Assembly (NCBI RefSeq): GCF_002900975.1
Contig: NZ_PJON01000001.1
Span: 372,001 to 436,000, forward strand
DNA from: Tabrizicola aquatica
GTDB taxonomy: Bacteria; Pseudomonadota; Alphaproteobacteria; Rhodobacterales; Rhodobacteraceae
DNA length: 64,000 nt
Direction of reading: 5' to 3'
Shown here: piece by piece, positions 30,201 through 39,128 of the stretch
Numbering within the stretch: the stretch's first letter is position 1
Layout: the number at the start of each line of letters is the position of its first letter
Translations under genes and position numbers: made by a program
The notes under the pieces: generated by a model
What the model was told of the DNA's origin: nothing
Seen by the model: only the letters and a program-made list of their open reading frames with translations
Databases searched by the model: none

Positions 30201-33200
30201 CAGCTGCACCCGGTCGTCGCGCCACAGCTGTTGCACTTCAGGCAGGTGCCGTTGCGGACCAGCGTGTAGTTGCCGCACTCGCCGCAGCTGTCGCCGGTGT
30301 AGCCTTGCAGCTTGGCCTTGGTGCGGGCGTCGGCGGTGCCGATGGCGTAGGTGCTGGTCGATTCCGAGAAGCCGCTGACGCGGGTCTCGCTGACCATGGC
30401 AGCCATCGGGGCGGCGCTGTCGGTGCCGGTGGCGAAGCCGCCGAAGGCGCTGACACCCTGGCCGCCTTGCAGGACGGTGAATTCCTGCGGCAGGCGTTTG
30501 CGCATGTAGCCGGTCGAGGCGACCTGGCGCAGAACCTCCAGCGACTTGGACGCGGCCACGTCGCTCGGCTCGGCGATGTTGCGCTTGCCTTCCTCATTCC
30601 CGCGGCCAAGGTCGTCGAAGCTGGCGCCGGTGGGGGCGACATGCGCAAGGTCGGTGCGGTCCAGGTAGCTGATCGCCAGTTCGCGGAAGATGTAGTCCAG
30701 GATCGAGGTCGCGTTCTTCACGCTGTCGTTGCCCTGGACCATGCCGGCGGGCTCGAACCGGGTGAAGGTGAAAGCCTCGACAAACTCTTCCAGCGGGACG
30801 CCGTATTGCAGGCCGACCGAGACCGCGATGGCAAAGTTGTTCATCATCGCCCGGAAGCCGGCCCCTTCCTTGTGCATGTCGATGAAGATCTCGCCCAAGC
30901 TGCCGTCCTGGTATTCGCCGGTGCGGAGATAGACCTTGTGGCCGCCGACGATGGCCTTCTGGGTATAGCCCTTGCGACGCTCGGGCAGCTTTTCGCGGTG
31001 CGATTTGATGATCTCTTTCACGATCACCTTTTCGACGATCTTCTCGGCGACGACCTGGGCCTTTTCCATGATCGAGCCGTTGGTCAGGATCTCTTCCGCC
31101 TCTTCGTCGTCCTCGATCAGCGCCGATGCCAGCGGCTGGCTGAGCTTGGAGCCGTCGCGGTAAAGCGCGTTGGCCTTGATCCCCAGCGAGTGGGAGAGTT
31201 CATAGGCCGCCAGCGTTTCCGCGATGGTGGCGTTGTTCGGCATGTTGATCGTCTTGGAGATCGCGCCCGAGATGAACGACTGGGCGGCGGCCATCATGTG
31301 GATGTGGCTTTCCACCGAGAGGAAACGCTTGCCCTTCTTGCCGCAGGGGTTGGCGCAGTCGAAAACCTTGTAATGCGCTTCCTTCAGGAAGGGCGCGCCT
31401 TCCAGGGTCATCGTGCCGCAGACATGGTCGTTGGCGGCGTCGATCTGGGCCTTGGTGAAGCCAAGGTGACGCAGCAGGTCGAAGGTGGGGTCGTTCAGCT
31501 TTTCCGCCGGGATGCCGAGGGTGCCCTTGCAGAACTCTTCACCCAGGGTCCACTGGTTGAACACGAAGCGGATGTCGAAGGCCGAGGGCAGGGCGGCCTC
31601 GATCTTCTCGATCTCGCGCGGGCCGAAGCCGTGGCCGATCAGCGCGGTGTGGTTGATCGCCGGGGCCTGGCCGAGGGAGCCGTGGCCGACGGCGTAGGCG
31701 ACGATTTCGGCGGCCTGGGAGGTGGAGTAGCCCAGGGTTTCGAGGGCCGCGGGGACCGACTGGTTGATGATCTTGAAGTAGCCGCCGCCGGCGAGTTTCT
31801 TGAACTTGACGAGGGCGAAGTCAGGCTCGATCCCGGTGGTGTCGCAGTCCATGACCAGGCCGATGGTGCCGGTGGGGGCGATCACGGTGGTCTGGGCGTT
31901 GCGGTAGCCGTGGGCTTCGCCCAGGCGCAGCGCCTCGTCCCAGGCGGATTTCGCAAGGGCGACAAGGGCCTGGTCGGGGCAGTTCGCGTGGTCAAGGGCA
32001 ACGGCGGGGACGTTCAGGCCCTCATAGGCCGTGCCGTGGGCTGCCGCGCGGTGGTTGCGGATGACGCGCAGCATGTGGGCCGCGTTGCGCTGGTAGCCGG
32101 AGAAGGGGCCGAGTTCCTTGGCCATTTCCGCGCTGGTTGCATAGGAGACGCCGGTCATCACCGCCGTCAGCGCGCCGCAGAGGGCGCGGCCTTCGTCCGA
32201 GTCGTAGCCAAGGCCCATGTTCATCAGAAGGCCGCCGATGTTGGCGTAGCCGAGGCCGAGGGTGCGGAAGTCGTAGGAGAGCTGGGCGATTTCCTTGGAC
32301 GGGAACTGCGCCATCATCACGCTGACTTCCAACGTCACGGTCCAGAGCCGGGTGGCATGGACATAGGCGTCGGCGTCGAACTTGCCGTCATGGAAGAAGG
32401 TGAGGAGGTTCATCGACGCCAGGTTGCAGGCGGTGTCGTCGAGGAACATGTATTCCGAGCAGGGGTTGGAGCCCCGGATCGCGCCGTCCTCGGGGCAGGT
32501 GTGCCAGGCGTTGACGGTGTCGTGGAACTGGATGCCCGGGTCGGCGCAGGCCCAGGCGGCGTGGCCGATCTGGTCCCAAAGCTGGCGCGCCGAGACGGTC
32601 TTGGCGACCTTGCCGTCAGTGCGGCGGATCAGCTCCCACGGCTTGTCATCGCGGACGGCCTTGAGGAAGGCGTCGGTGACGCGGACCGAGTTGTTGGAGT
32701 TCTGGCCGGAGACCGAGATGTAGGCCTCGGAATCCCAGTCGGTGTCGTAGGTCGGGAATTCGATCGAGGTGAAGCCCTGCCGTGCGTATTGCAGGATGCG
32801 GTTGGTGTAGGTGTCGGGGATCATCGCCTTCTTGGCGGCCTTGATTGCGGCCTTGAGGGCCGGGTTCAGGGTCGGGTCGGTCGCGCCGTCCATGCTGCCG
32901 TCGAAGGACTTGATCGCGGCGAAGATGTCGTTCAGGCGGGCCTCATGCATCTTGGAGCCGGCGACAAGGCTGGCGACCTTCTGCTCTTCGATGACCTTCC
33001 AGTTGATGAAGTCCTCGACGTCCGGGTGGTCCATGTCGATGATGACCATCTTGGCCGCGCGGCGGGTGGTGCCGCCGGACTTGATGGCACCGGCAGCCCG
33101 GTCACCGATCTTGAGGAAGCCCATCAGGCCCGAGGATTTGCCGCCGCCCGAAAGCTTTTCGCCCTCGCCGCGCAGCGAGGAGAAGTTGGTCCCGGTGCCG

Positions 33201-33886
33201 GAGCCGTATTTGAAGAGACGGGCTTCACGGACCCAGAGGTCCATGATGCCGCCGTCGCCCACCAGGTCGTCCTTGACCGACTGGATGAAGCAGGCGTGGG
33301 GCTGGGGGTGTTCGTAGGCCGAGGCCGACTTGGTCAGCTTGCCGGTCTGGTGGTCGACGTAGAAGTGGCCCTGCGACGGGCCGTCGATGCCGTAGGCCCA
33401 GTGCAGGCCGGTGTTGAACCATTGCGGGCTGTTCGGCGCGGCCATCTGGCGGGCCAGCATGAAGCGCATCTCGTCGTAATAGGCGCGGGCGTCGGCTTCG
33501 GTGGTGAAATAACCACCCTTCCAGCCCCAATAGGCCCAGGCCCCGGCGAGGCGATCAAAGACCTGCTTGGCCGAAGTCTCGCCGACAAAACGCTGATCTT
33601 CCGGCAGTTGGGCCAGCGCGTCCTCATCGGGGACCGAGCGCCACAGGAATTCGGGAACGCCCTTTTCCTTCACGCGCTTCGAGACGGCAGGGACGCCGGC
33701 CTTGCGGAAATACTTCTGGGCCAGCACGTCCGAGGCGACCTGGCTCCAGCCCTCGGGGACCTCGACGGCCTCGTTGCGGAACACGATCTTGCCATCCGGG
33801 TTACGGATTTCGGATACGGTGGTGGTGAAAGCCATCGTGCCATAGGCGCCGGTTGCCGCCTGGGTGAACTTCCGCTCGATCTGCAT
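30200..33886 (-). CDS. nrdJ: Vitamin B12-dependent (class II) ribonucleotide reductase
   Basis: It reduces ribonucleotides to deoxyribonucleotides using adenosylcobalamin, with or without oxygen. The 1,228-residue chain has the thiyl-radical region [34 protein letters not shown], and a C-terminal Cys-rich ribbon ([18 protein letters not shown], then CNSCG) thought to relay electrons from thioredoxin. Length is normal for the alphaproteobacterial form. Upstream are an NrdR-like box overlapping a possible promoter and a leader with three hairpins. Downstream genes are coupled by the TGATG overlap. Confidence 0.96.
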   Translation of the reverse strand: MQIERKFTQAATGAYGTMAFTTTVSEIRNPDGKIVFRNEAVEVPEGWSQVASDVLAQKYFRKAGVPAVSKRVKEKGVPEFLWRSVPDEDALAQLPEDQRFVGETSAKQVFDRLAGAWAYWGWKGGYFTTEADARAYYDEMRFMLARQMAAPNSPQWFNTGLHWAYGIDGPSQGHFYVDHQTGKLTKSASAYEHPQPHACFIQSVKDDLVGDGGIMDLWVREARLFKYGSGTGTNFSSLRGEGEKLSGGGKSSGLMGFLKIGDRAAGAIKSGGTTRRAAKMVIIDMDHPDVEDFINWKVIEEQKVASLVAGSKMHEARLNDIFAAIKSFDGSMDGATDPTLNPALKAAIKAAKKAMIPDTYTNRILQYARQGFTSIEFPTYDTDWDSEAYISVSGQNSNNSVRVTDAFLKAVRDDKPWELIRRTDGKVAKTVSARQLWDQIGHAAWACADPGIQFHDTVNAWHTCPEDGAIRGSNPCSEYMFLDDTACNLASMNLLTFFHDGKFDADAYVHATRLWTVTLEVSVMMAQFPSKEIAQLSYDFRTLGLGYANIGGLLMNMGLGYDSDEGRALCGALTAVMTGVSYATSAEMAKELGPFSGYQRNAAHMLRVIRNHRAAAHGTAYEGLNVPAVALDHANCPDQALVALAKSAWDEALRLGEAHGYRNAQTTVIAPTGTIGLVMDCDTTGIEPDFALVKFKKLAGGGYFKIINQSVPAALETLGYSTSQAAEIVAYAVGHGSLGQAPAINHTALIGHGFGPREIEKIEAALPSAFDIRFVFNQWTLGEEFCKGTLGIPAEKLNDPTFDLLRHLGFTKAQIDAANDHVCGTMTLEGAPFLKEAHYKVFDCANPCGKKGKRFLSVESHIHMMAAAQSFISGAISKTINMPNNATIAETLAAYELSHSLGIKANALYRDGSKLSQPLASALIEDDEEAEEILTNGSIMEKAQVVAEKIVEKVIVKEIIKSHREKLPERRKGYTQKAIVGGHKVYLRTGEYQDGSLGEIFIDMHKEGAGFRAMMNNFAIAVSVGLQYGVPLEEFVEAFTFTRFEPAGMVQGNDSVKNATSILDYIFRELAISYLDRTDLAHVAPTGASFDDLGRGNEEGKRNIAEPSDVAASKSLEVLRQVASTGYMRKRLPQEFTVLQGGQGVSAFGGFATGTDSAAPMAAMVSETRVSGFSESTSTYAIGTADARTKAKLQGYTGDSCGECGNYTLVRNGTCLKCNSCGATTGCS

Positions 33887-33905
33887 GCCCCTGGTCTCCG
33901 TTCAT

Positions 33906-34029
33906 GCGGCCCTGTGGCCGCTTTTCGTTTCTGGTCCCCGGTCCGACCCACCCTGCTGCGCGACGCACAGACAATACCAACCCGAGCCCTGCGGCATGGC
34001 CGCAGAGAGGGTCGCATCCCTTCGGATGC
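33906..34029 (-). promoter_or_regulatory. Structured nrdJ leader with three perfect hairpins
   Basis: Within the 455 bp gene-free gap 33887-34341, the predicted nrdJ leader has three stems: 6 bp at 34014-34029 (GCATCC/GGATGC), 7 bp with a 3-base loop at 33989-34005 (CTGCGGC/GCCGCAG) and 6 bp at 33906-33921 (GCGGCC/GGCCGC). It does not look like a cobalamin riboswitch. No gene is seen in 34101-34341. Confidence 0.4.
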
Positions 34030-34064
34030 CGCTTTGGGGTGCTTGTCTAACCTGTTCGTCGCGG

Positions 34065-34078
34065 CACTAGATTTAGTG
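34065..34078. promoter_or_regulatory. NrdR-box-like palindrome upstream of nrdJ
   Basis: cactagatttagtg has perfect 5 bp arms (CACTA/TAGTG), close to the NrdR box pattern. On the minus strand a TTGACG (34100-34095) lies 17 bp upstream of its edge, so the box would cover the -10 region. Only one box is visible where two are usual. Confidence 0.45.
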
Positions 34079-34341
34079 GTATCTTCGACCGCTTCGTCAA
34101 AGTGTCGTAATCATCCCCGTCGATCAACGAGAAAATTTGGCACGAATGAAAATTTTGCGCCTTGACGATCAGGGGGACACAACCAGCGATTTCGCCCTGT
34201 GGGCGGGGCGTGGATGTGGACAGGTCTGGGGACAGACTTCGCACGGTTTGTGAAGATCGGCGGATTTGCAAGGAATGCGGCCCGGTTGCGGGGCAAGCCT
34301 GAAACCCGACCGGGGACGGGAAAACCCCCGGGGACGCGATT

Positions 34342-35247
34342 CTACCGGGCGGGGGCGGTGCCCGGCGCGCGGGCGGCGGGGCGGTTGATCAAGACGATGC
34401 CGGCCCCAACCAGAGCCGACGCGAGGAGAATCGCCCAAGTGATGGATTCGCCAAAGATTAACGCGCCCATGGCCAGGGCCAGGATCGGCGTCAGGAACGA
34501 GAAGGACGCCACGGTGGCCGAAGGATAGACCGACATCAGCCAAAGCCAGGTGATGAAGCCCCCCGCCACCACGACCGAGGACTGGAACAAAAGCCCGGCA
34601 AGGTGGACCCAGGTCAGCTCACGCACCAAGGGCCCGAACAGGGGTGCCAGCAGCAGCAGGAGCGGGGCCGAGACCAGCACCATCCAGAACAGCTGCATCT
34701 CTGGCCCCTCGGCCCGCATCACCGGGCGGCGCGCGACATAGGCCGTCAGCGCCCAGCCCCAGGACGCGCCAAGCGCGCAGAGATCGCCGATCAGGCTGGC
34801 CTCGCCGGTGGCGGGGCGCGACAGGATCGCGGTGGCGCATCCGGCAAAGGCCAGCGCAAGGCCAGTGGCCTTGAGCGGCGTGATCCGCTCGCCCAGGCCG
34901 AAATGCGCCAGGATCGCGAACCAGACCGGCATCGAATACATGATGATGGAGGCGCGGCCGACGGTGGTCAGGTCCAGGGCAAGGAACAGGAACAGGAATT
35001 CGGCCGCAAACACGGCACCGATCAGCAGGCCGGGACCAAGCGAGGCCCGACTCAGATGCGGCGGTCGGCGCTTCCAGACCAGCCAGGCCCAGACGAACAG
35101 CACGGCAAGGGCCGAGCGCAGGCCGGCGAAGAACACGGGTTGCAGGCCGGTGTTCACCAGCTTGATCAGGATCTGGTTGAAGGCCAGAAGGGCCGTCACC
35201 CCCAAAAGCGCCGCCCCCCCGAAGGCATCAAGCCGGTCCTTGCGCAT
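34342..35247 (-). CDS. DMT superfamily (EamA) transporter
   Basis: The 301-residue protein has ten predicted membrane helices in two EamA repeats (AALLGVTALLAFNQILIKLVNTGLQPVFFAGLRSALAVLFVW at the start, FLTPILALAMGALIFGESITWAILLASALVGAGIVLI near the end). Such proteins export amino acids or other small metabolites; the substrate cannot be named. ATG 35247 has AGGAGAGACC upstream, while a longer frame lacks a ribosome site. It is not coupled to the glycan genes: the D3 palindrome separates them. It is only distantly similar to the RarD protein at 17983. Confidence 0.88.
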   Translation of the reverse strand: MRKDRLDAFGGAALLGVTALLAFNQILIKLVNTGLQPVFFAGLRSALAVLFVWAWLVWKRRPPHLSRASLGPGLLIGAVFAAEFLFLFLALDLTTVGRASIIMYSMPVWFAILAHFGLGERITPLKATGLALAFAGCATAILSRPATGEASLIGDLCALGASWGWALTAYVARRPVMRAEGPEMQLFWMVLVSAPLLLLLAPLFGPLVRELTWVHLAGLLFQSSVVVAGGFITWLWLMSVYPSATVASFSFLTPILALAMGALIFGESITWAILLASALVGAGIVLINRPAARAPGTAPAR

Positions 35248-35305
35248 CGCGGTCTCTCCTGTCGCTGGTCGGGGTTGTGGCACGGGCGGTGCTGCGGCGG
35301 CAAGC

Positions 35306-35338
35306 GGGGGAGGGTGGGTGAGTCACCCACCTTCGGCC
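35306..35338 (+). repeat. Family D palindromic repeat, copy D3 (diverged)
   Basis: It carries GGGGGAGGGTGGGT and ACCCACCTTCGGCC around GAGTC. Compared with D1/D2, the stem base C-G is replaced by T-A, which keeps pairing. It lies 6 bp after the stop of the glycosyltransferase-like gene. Confidence 0.65.
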
Positions 35339-35343
35339 GGGGT

Positions 35344-36237
35344 CTATCCGGGAAACCGCGCTGCGGTCAGGGTGATGAAGGTGCGGACGGTCTCCAGCCC
35401 CGCGGCCTCTTTCGCGCGCAGCAGGTCGATCACCCGGTGACGCGTCGCGTCGGCATGGGCCAGGTCGTCCAGGCCATAGGCGACGCCGAACTCGGCCACC
35501 GGATGCTCGCGCACCCAGTCCTGCCGCGAGGGGTAGAGGCCCGGCACCACCACGCTGCGGCAGCCGCAGATGGCGGCGTATTGCGAGTAGAAGCTGGCCT
35601 CGTCATAGGAATAGAACACCTCGCAGCGGTTGAAGATCGCGGCGATTTCCTCGTGCGGCAGCCCGTCGATCTGGATCGCGCCCTCGGTCTGCGGGATGCG
35701 GGGCTTCTGGTCGCCCTTGCGCACCAGGAAGCAGGCCCCCTTGCGGTCGGTGCGCCCTTCGTCGCGGTAGGCGGGGTTCACCGCCCAGAGAAAGAGGTCC
35801 GGCGCGCCGCCGGTCAGGTCGGGCAGGTCCGACATCTCGCCGGCGCGGAAGAACATCTCGTCGGGGCCGAACTGGTAGGGATCGCGCAGGCCGGGCCGGT
35901 AGAGGAGCCAGCGGACAACGTGGCGGGCCTTCAAGGGGTTGCCCAGCACGATCTCGGGGTAGACGACGATGCTGTCGCGCGTCAGCTGGGCAGGGGTGGC
36001 GACGGGGGTGTCCAGCGCGGGCGAGGTTGCAAAGGCGGGCGGGCGCCACAGCCGAGAGGGTCGGCGCAGCAGGTCGCGCGCCCGGTCCAGCAGCTGATGG
36101 CGCGCCCGCTGTCGGATCGGCCAGAGTGCTGCCGGCGCGCCCAGCCGGTTCAGCGCATGGACCAGCTGGTGCAGGAAGATCGCGCCGCCCTGGTCGGGGC
36201 TGTAGGGTGGGGCCACCACCAGGTAGCGGGGGTTCAT
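35344..36237 (-). CDS. Glycosyltransferase-like protein, surface polysaccharide cluster
   Basis: The 297-residue protein opens with a GT-B-like nucleotide-sugar fold start (YLVVAPPYSPDQGGAIFLHQLVHALNRLG), the Gly-rich N-terminal loop used by many group 1 transferases. The C-terminal half has EVFYSYDEASFYSQYAAICGCRSVVVPGLYP, where conserved Glu/Gly in an alpha/beta/alpha unit would bind the donor. It lacks a clear EX7E. The ATG overlaps the stop of the hexapeptide acetyltransferase (ATGA), and a DegT aminotransferase lies upstream in the same unit, so it probably adds a modified amino sugar to a cell-surface glycan. Donor and acceptor are unknown. Confidence 0.7.
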   Translation of the reverse strand: MNPRYLVVAPPYSPDQGGAIFLHQLVHALNRLGAPAALWPIRQRARHQLLDRARDLLRRPSRLWRPPAFATSPALDTPVATPAQLTRDSIVVYPEIVLGNPLKARHVVRWLLYRPGLRDPYQFGPDEMFFRAGEMSDLPDLTGGAPDLFLWAVNPAYRDEGRTDRKGACFLVRKGDQKPRIPQTEGAIQIDGLPHEEIAAIFNRCEVFYSYDEASFYSQYAAICGCRSVVVPGLYPSRQDWVREHPVAEFGVAYGLDDLAHADATRHRVIDLLRAKEAAGLETVRTFITLTAARFPG

Positions 36238-36809
36238 TTCTCGGCGGACGCGGTTTCAGATGCCAGATACTCGGCTTCAAGCTTGAGCATGTCCTGGCGC
36301 CGGTCCTTCAACTTCTTGGCTGGTGAACCTGCAAGAATTGTCCACGGCGGACAAGACTTCATGACAAGCGAACATGCGCCGACAGCGGAACCGTCGCCGA
36401 GTTCCACACCGGGGCAAATCGTGCAGTTCGTCGCGATAAGGACATGCCTGCCAATACGGATTGCGGCGCGGGTCACATGCGTGAAGCGGGCCGGTACGGT
36501 TGGGTTGGTCAGGAAAGCCCCTGAGTAATCGTCAGACTGGGCGAATACCGATCCGTGATAGGCGAGCGCCGAGAAATCATCGAAAACGATCCCCGGAGTG
36601 CCCCCGGCGACCAGGCAAAGGGGCGCGATATGGACATTCCGTCCGATTTCAACCTTGCCCGACACCACGCAGAAATCATCGATCCGGCTGTTGTCGCCGA
36701 TCCGCATCTGATCTGCGTTGTATATGGATGCCTTGTCCGAGATGCGCACATTCTTGCCGAGATAGGCAAACCCCATCGCCTCAAGTGCTTCCTGACTTAG
36801 ATACGCCAT
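36234..36809 (-). CDS. Hexapeptide-repeat acyltransferase (sugar O/N-acetyltransferase type)
   Basis: The 191-residue protein is a left-handed beta helix of imperfect hexapeptides (DNSRIDDFCVVSGKVEIGRNVHIAPLCLVAGG, then IGRHVLIATNCTICPGVELGDGSAVGACSLV). It resembles WbbJ/CysE-type acetyltransferases of O-antigen loci. It lies between the DegT aminotransferase (10 bp upstream) and the glycosyltransferase (4 bp overlap), so it may acetylate the amino group made by the former. Codon use is visibly AT-richer than in both neighbours, a hint of transfer. A TTGTCCACGGCGGACAA palindrome falls inside its 3' part. Confidence 0.85.
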   Translation of the reverse strand: MAYLSQEALEAMGFAYLGKNVRISDKASIYNADQMRIGDNSRIDDFCVVSGKVEIGRNVHIAPLCLVAGGTPGIVFDDFSALAYHGSVFAQSDDYSGAFLTNPTVPARFTHVTRAAIRIGRHVLIATNCTICPGVELGDGSAVGACSLVMKSCPPWTILAGSPAKKLKDRRQDMLKLEAEYLASETASAEK

Positions 36810-36819
36810 CGGTTTTCCT

Positions 36820-37989
36820 TCAGGTGTTGTCGGCGCGCAGCCAATCCCGCGCCGCCCGGATGATCTGGTCCACGCCCTCGTCCGTCAGCGCTTGGAACAT
36901 CGGCAGCCGGACCAGCCGGGCCGAGATGTCGTCGGTCACCGGCAGCGCGCCCGCCGCCCGGCCATAGCGCAGCCCGGCAGGGGCCGAGTGCAGCGGGACA
37001 TAGTGGAACGGGGTGATGATCCCCTGGCCGCGCATATGGGCGATGAAGGCGTCGCGGTCCTCGATGTCGCGCAGAAGGAGGTAGAACATGTGGCCGTTGC
37101 CGGTGACGCCGGGCGGCACATGGGGCAGGCGCAGGCGTCCGGTGTCCTCCATCTCGGCAAAGCCGGTGGCATAGTGGTCGAAGATCGCCAGCCTGCGGGC
37201 GCGGATCATCTCGGCATGGTCAAGCTGGCCGGACAGGAAGGCGGCGATCAGCTCGCCCGGCAGGTAGGACGAGCCAAGGTCGACCCAGGTGTACTTGTCG
37301 ACCTGCCCGCGCAGGAAGCGCGAGCGGTTGGTGCCCTTTTCGCGGATGATCTCGGCCCGTTCGACCAGGTCGGGGCGCATCAGCGTCAGTGCGCCACCCT
37401 CGCCGCTGATGATGTTCTTGGTCTCGTGGAAGCTGAAGGCGGCCATGTCGCCCAAGCTTCCCGCCGGGCGGCCGTGCAGGGTAGAGCCAAGCGCCTGGGC
37501 CGCATCCTCGACCAAAAGCAGCCCGTGTTCGCGGGCGGTCTGCGCCAGCTGGTCCATCGCGGCGGGAAAGCCCGCGTAGTGGACGGCGAAGATCGCCTTG
37601 GTGCGGGCCGTCACGGCGCGGGCCGTGGCCACGGGGTCAAGGTTCAGCGTCGCGGGGTCGATGTCGACAAAGACCGGCACCGCGCCGCGCAAGGCGACGG
37701 CGTTGGCGGTCGAGACGAAGGTGAAAGAGGGCATGATGACCTCATCCCCCGGTGCAAGGTCGCACAGCAGCGCCGCCATCTCCAACGCGGCGGTGCAGGA
37801 ATGGGTCAGAAGTGCCGCCTTTGCCCCGGTCATCTCGACGATGCGCTGGTTGCAGGCGCGGGTGAAGGCCCCGTCGCCGGAAAGCTGGCCCAGGTCGACG
37901 GCTTCCTGCAGGTTGACAAGTTCGCGGCCCAGGATCGAGGGACGGTTGAATGGTATCTTCGCCAAGATCGACCGCCACCCATAACTCAT
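36820..37989 (-). CDS. DegT/DnrJ/EryC1/StrS aminotransferase, RffA/WecE-like
   Basis: The 389-residue PLP enzyme has the family layout: IPFNRPSILGRELVNLQEAV at the start, LTHSCTAALEMAALL for cofactor phosphate, VEDAAQALGST with the PLP-binding Asp, and SFHETKNIISGEGGAL with the Schiff-base Lys. The closest family I recognise is dTDP-4-amino-4,6-dideoxygalactose transaminase (IPFN-RP start). It would make an amino sugar for a surface glycan with the acetyltransferase and glycosyltransferase that follow. I chose ATG 37989; the frame is open further upstream but without homologous sequence. The 116 bp to the LysR gene hold no gene. Confidence 0.9.
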   Translation of the reverse strand: MSYGWRSILAKIPFNRPSILGRELVNLQEAVDLGQLSGDGAFTRACNQRIVEMTGAKAALLTHSCTAALEMAALLCDLAPGDEVIMPSFTFVSTANAVALRGAVPVFVDIDPATLNLDPVATARAVTARTKAIFAVHYAGFPAAMDQLAQTAREHGLLLVEDAAQALGSTLHGRPAGSLGDMAAFSFHETKNIISGEGGALTLMRPDLVERAEIIREKGTNRSRFLRGQVDKYTWVDLGSSYLPGELIAAFLSGQLDHAEMIRARRLAIFDHYATGFAEMEDTGRLRLPHVPPGVTGNGHMFYLLLRDIEDRDAFIAHMRGQGIITPFHYVPLHSAPAGLRYGRAAGALPVTDDISARLVRLPMFQALTDEGVDQIIRAARDWLRADNT

Positions 37990-38105
37990 ACGCGCCTGTC
38001 CCCAGCTATCACAACCGACAGCGGAATGGTCAAGGCCGGTCCCGTCAGGGCGGCGACGGTCGGCCGGGCGACCGCCGGGCTGGTGGTGGGCAGGCGTGTG
38101 CGGGC

Positions 38106-38951
38106 CTAGCCGAAATGCCGGGCGACGAGTTGCGTCAGCTTGCGGTGCAGCGGCAGGGTCCGGTGCCGGATGTGGATGGCGGCAAAGACCGGCTGGCGCA
38201 GGGCCGGAGCATCCGCCACGGCCATGAACCGCGGGGCGGCGATCAGGTCCTGCGCCGTCTTTTCCAGCACATAGCCCGACCCGCCCATCGCCGTCAGCAG
38301 CGAGACGACCGAGCCCGATTGGCCCACCGAGACGGGCGAGGCGGCAAGGTCGGGGGTGGTCTGGCGGTGCATCTCCTCGAAGGCCGGGGAGAAATGGGCA
38401 AAGACGAAGCGGTTCGCGCGGACTTCGGCCAGATGCGGGGTGTCGGTCGAGATCATCCGGTACGTCACCTCGCCCACGCTGTCGAAATGCAGGTCGGGGT
38501 GCGGCTTGGGGCTGAACATGACCGCAAAGTCCAGGATGCCGGTCAAGAGGTCGGCGCACATCTGGTTGGAATAATCCGGCTCGACGTAGAAGGCAGTTTC
38601 GGGAAAGGCGGCGCGGAACTCGGCCACCCAGTCGCCCAGGTAGACGGCGGCAAGGTCGTTCTGGATGCCGAGGCGAAGAAGTTGCGCCGCCCCCTGCGGG
38701 ATCTGGATGCGGCGCTTGGCCTCGTTCCATTCATGGCGCAGGGCGCGGGCATGGGGTTCGAAGCGCTTGCCCTCGGGCGTGAGGTCGGTTCCGGCGCGGG
38801 AGCGGTCGAAAAGGCGCTGGCCGACCGCTTGCTCCAAGGCGGAGACGCGGGCCGAGACGGTGGACTGGGTGATCCGCAAACGCTCGGCCGTGCGGTGGAA
38901 GCTGCGGCTTTCCGCAAGGTCGAGGAAGGTGTCGAGGAGGTCGATCTGCAT
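38106..38951 (-). CDS. LysR-family transcriptional regulator of the methylated-compound cluster
   Basis: The 281-residue protein has the N-terminal winged helix (LLDTFLDLAESRSFHRTAERLRITQSTVSARVSALEQAVGQRLFDRS) and a C-terminal periplasmic-binding-like effector domain with the typical FAVMFSPKPHPDLHFD segment. It is divergent from the flavoprotein gene at 39129. The gap holds TGATC-N9-GATCA at 39038-39056, an ATC-N9-GAT LysR site, so it very likely controls the seven-gene operon in response to an unknown inducer. Length is slightly short for the family because the C-terminus ends soon after the last helix. Confidence 0.93.
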   Translation of the reverse strand: MQIDLLDTFLDLAESRSFHRTAERLRITQSTVSARVSALEQAVGQRLFDRSRAGTDLTPEGKRFEPHARALRHEWNEAKRRIQIPQGAAQLLRLGIQNDLAAVYLGDWVAEFRAAFPETAFYVEPDYSNQMCADLLTGILDFAVMFSPKPHPDLHFDSVGEVTYRMISTDTPHLAEVRANRFVFAHFSPAFEEMHRQTTPDLAASPVSVGQSGSVVSLLTAMGGSGYVLEKTAQDLIAAPRFMAVADAPALRQPVFAAIHIRHRTLPLHRKLTQLVARHFG

Positions 38952-38975
38952 GGGCGGGCCGTTGCGTTTGTGGCA

Positions 38976-39033
38976 GACCCCGGGGGCGCTTCGCCCCCCG
39001 GACCCCCAGAGGATATTTGCGGACAGAAAATGG
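38976..39033 (-). repeat. Family A intergenic repeat, copy A3
   Basis: Read on the minus strand: CCATTTTCTGTCCGCAAATA and TCC, then a G5 tract and the hairpin GGGGGGCG-aag-CGCCCCC. It lies in the lysR leader, between lysR and the LysR-type site. Confidence 0.75.
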
Positions 39034-39037
39034 ACAG

Positions 39038-39056
39038 TGATCGGGTTTGTCGATCA
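39038..39056. promoter_or_regulatory. LysR-type recognition site (ATC-N9-GAT)
   Basis: TGATC and GATCA are separated by 9 bp. The centre (39047) is about 65 bp upstream of the predicted start of transcription, the usual place of a LysR recognition site. Confidence 0.7.
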
Positions 39057-39076
39057 ATAGCCCGGTTCTGGCCGAA

Positions 39077-39105
39077 TTGAAAGCGGGTGCATTGCAGCGG
39101 ATAGT
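39077..39105 (+). promoter_or_regulatory. Candidate promoter of the catabolic operon
   Basis: TTGAAA (39077-39082) and GATAGT (39100-39105) are 17 bp apart, ahead of the ATG at 39129 with its GGGAGG ribosome site. Confidence 0.5.
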
Positions 39106-39128
39106 GTCGCCAAGTCAGGGAGGCGGCG

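Noticed and set aside
30305-34165. A 1,286-codon open frame opposite nrdJ.
   Set aside because: nrdJ is certain, and the antisense frame has no recognisable domain and Gly/Val/Asp-rich shadow composition.
33887-34341. A possible cobalamin riboswitch ahead of B12-dependent nrdJ.
   Set aside because: No B12-box-like block or the expected multi-stem core was found; the hairpins seen are short and independent.
37990-38730. An in-frame upstream extension of the DegT aminotransferase by 247 codons.
   Set aside because: The extra stretch overlaps the lysR gene in another frame and carries no aminotransferase homology; the family N-terminus begins near 37989.
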